Source: Burkholderia sp. WSM2232 | GTDB lineage: Bacteria > Pseudomonadota > Gammaproteobacteria > Burkholderiales > Burkholderiaceae | Length of the DNA stretch: 64,000 bases | Direction: 5' to 3' | Assembly (NCBI RefSeq): GCF_000472545.1 | Contig: NZ_AWZV01000010.1 | Span: 1-64,000, forward strand | Shown here: positions 63,688-64,000 of the stretch, one piece after another | Layout of the letters: every line of letters starts with the position of its first letter | Position numbering within the stretch: the first letter of the stretch is position 1 | Program-made: the position numbers and the translations under genes | Notes under the pieces: model-generated | Databases searched by the model: none | Told to the model about the DNA's origin: nothing | Seen by the model: the letters and a program-made list of their open reading frames with translations, nothing else

Positions 63688-63909
63688 CTACGTCAATCCA
63701 ATAAGAGCTGCGAAACGGTATATCGCGTGCCGGGCAATGCGCGGCTGGTAGCCCTTGTTCAACTCATCGCACTGACGGTCTCGAGGCGGAGTGCGTCCGA
63801 GCGCTCGATACAATTGGTCGAGACCAGTCGCCGTTGGACACGAAACCCATGCGCATCGAATGCCGCCCTTCTGGCAAAACTCCGCTACCGTTTGATGTGC
63901 TTTCCGCAT
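63688..63909 (-). CDS. Small hypothetical protein, tentative
   Basis: 73 residues from ATG 63909, with GAGGTGATCAAC upstream. Basic, with four Cys (FCQKGGIRCAWVSC and RQCDEL). No family recognised. It may be co-transcribed with nnrS, 103 bp downstream. Beyond it, to the end of the window, only a short tail of sequence remains. Confidence 0.4.
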   Translation of the reverse strand: MRKAHQTVAEFCQKGGIRCAWVSCPTATGLDQLYRALGRTPPRDRQCDELNKGYQPRIARHAIYRFAALIGLT

Positions 63910-64000
63910 GTTGATCACCTCGGGCCGGGACGACATCGTAGGGAGTTGCTCGACAAAGCGATAAGCATGACTGTGAAAGAAGTGAGGTGTGGCAGGTGGC

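Noticed and set aside
1..64000. CRISPR arrays, tRNA or rRNA genes, insertion sequences, phage or plasmid origins
   Set aside because: Looked for repeats with regular spacers, cloverleaf-type segments and transposase motifs; none seen by eye.

Overview
The window is a 64 kb piece of a high-GC beta-proteobacterial genome. Gene families, codon use and synteny point to Burkholderiaceae, most likely Paraburkholderia or a close relative. That assignment rests on gene content, because there is no rRNA or other phylogenetic marker here. I see no rRNA, tRNA, CRISPR array, transposase or phage gene. Nearly all of the window is coding.

Layout. 0-4.9 kb: end of an assimilatory nitrate/nitrite operon (nirB 3' end, nirD, a FAD/NAD(P) oxidoreductase, and a nasA-type nitrate reductase with a C-terminal BFD-like Fe-S domain). 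4.9-6.2 kb: an unusually AT-rich stretch with three inverted repeats, then two small unknown genes. 6.2-8.4 kb: malonate transporter madLM with an MdcR-like LysR gene. 9.1-24.6 kb: a low-oxygen block. It holds a small cytochrome c, an FNR-type regulator co-transcribed with a receiver-only protein that has Glu at the usual phospho-Asp position, a NarL/FixJ-type response regulator and a FixL-like PAS histidine kinase, three universal stress proteins, a flavodoxin-like protein, an Nramp-family transporter, an oleate hydratase, a ribosome-hibernation-like protein, a phosphate acetyltransferase-like protein, two nitroreductases, Hsp20 and a triple-BON protein. 24.8-34.3 kb: a mixed metabolic stretch (three LysR regulators, two SDRs, an NmrA-type reductase, DUF1330, a Tat-exported epoxide hydrolase, small secreted proteins, a cytochrome P460-like protein). 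34.6-55.9 kb: a large organosulfur-type cluster (TauD-like dioxygenase, Ssu-type ABC transporter, four LLM flavin monooxygenases, a DszC/SfnB-like flavoprotein, a peptide-type ABC transporter with two paralogous binding proteins, a MetQ-like protein, DUF3088). 56.0-61.8 kb: a YHS/heavy-metal P1B-ATPase operon with a DUF2933 protein, a Met-rich periplasmic protein and a broken isoprenylcysteine methyltransferase-like gene, facing a lemA/TPM operon. 62.4-63.9 kb: nnrS and a small unknown gene.

How it fits together. Nine FNR-type boxes (TTGAY-N4-RTCAA and close variants) lie in five intergenic regions: four inside the low-oxygen block and one at 59.6 kb. For six of the nine, a TANNNT -10 hexamer starts exactly 28.5 nt from the box centre, in the correct orientation for the adjacent gene. 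That is the geometry of class II FNR promoters. I infer a cascade in which the PAS kinase and NarL/FixJ regulator act on a TGTAGG-N6-CCTACA palindrome upstream of the pseudo-receiver/fnr operon, and FNR then drives the stress, hibernation and metal genes. The gene set resembles the low-oxygen-activated (lxa) locus known in Burkholderia cenocepacia and, functionally, the mycobacterial DosR dormancy regulon. The organosulfur cluster looks like a separate module that grew by duplication of binding-protein and monooxygenase genes.
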